Below the pieces are notes generated by a model that was not told the origin of the DNA, searched no databases, and saw nothing but the letters and a program-made list of their open reading frames with translations. A stretch of DNA of 12,116 bases from an uncultured Actinomycetes bacterium (GTDB taxonomy: Bacteria > Actinomycetota > Thermoleophilia > Solirubrobacterales > 70-9): contig CALCIA010000023.1 of NCBI GenBank assembly GCA_937907435.1, positions 1 through 12,116 on the forward strand. The letters are read 5' to 3'. Positions 12,083 through 12,116 of this stretch are shown in pieces; positions within the stretch are counted from its first letter, which is position 1; each line of letters starts with the position of its first letter. The translations under genes were made by a program, and so were the position numbers.

Positions 12083-12116
12083 GTGGATCACCCGTGCCAT
12101 AGGACGGGTAATCCAC
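12083..12116. repeat. Imperfect hairpin at the window end
   Basis: GTGGAT (12083-12088) and ACCCGT (12090-12095) pair with ACGGGT (12104-12109) and ATCCAC (12111-12116). One C/A mismatch and an 8-nt loop interrupt the pairing. It may be a terminator for a gene outside the window or another dispersed hairpin. Confidence 0.55.

Overview
The window is very GC-rich, with dense, mostly tail-to-tail or divergent gene pairs, frequent GTG starts, several apparently leaderless promoters and a SigG-type ECF sigma factor with a SnoaL tail. An exported protein combines an HACY-type N-terminal domain, Gly-X-Y repeats and an Hcp-like domain. Together this suggests a high-GC actinobacterium, most likely a soil member of the Thermoleophilia/Solirubrobacterales. 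The taxonomic placement is inference; no rRNA or tRNA is present to confirm it.

Layout. 1-47 is a truncated copy of a 58-nt perfect hairpin, next to a G-quadruplex motif at the 3' end of a DHA2-type MFS exporter (160-1674, minus). That exporter has a textbook promoter with a perfect palindrome inside its spacer. Divergent from it is a class II Fic AMP-transferase (1833-3032), which converges on an ECF sigma factor with a SnoaL domain (3046-4095, minus). The sigma factor is divergent from a VOC/glyoxalase-fold protein (4141-4575). 4576-5067 is a decay zone: a terminator, a broken SnoaL-like gene tail, a relic resembling an IS3 OrfA start, and a perfect 35-bp palindrome. Next comes the exported collagen-like/Hcp-like protein (5068-5880).

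The centre holds a RES toxin / Xre-MbcA antitoxin operon (5969-7275, minus). The antitoxin has a long N-terminal extension carrying an ExK...QxxxY signature like RecB/Cas4-type nucleases. Its promoter overlaps a 17-bp tandem repeat. A nucleotidyltransferase (7412-8245) is divergent from it.

The last third is a small metabolic or transport unit. A GntR/FCD repressor (9507-10163) and a DHA3-type MFS transporter (8231-9481) form a minus-strand operon. Both are divergent from a TrzN/AtzA-like metal amidohydrolase (10325-11764) that lacks the usual HxxE glutamate. The intergenic region has two GTATAC cores 75 bp apart, one per promoter, consistent with repression by the GntR protein. Downstream of the amidohydrolase a G-quadruplex motif and a full copy of the 58-nt hairpin recur in inverted orientation. 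The same module therefore ends both outward-facing genes, about 11.8 kb apart.

The most interesting signals are the paired G4-plus-hairpin modules, the nuclease-like antitoxin with its tandem operator, the Hcp/collagen exported protein, and the recurring leaderless promoter design.
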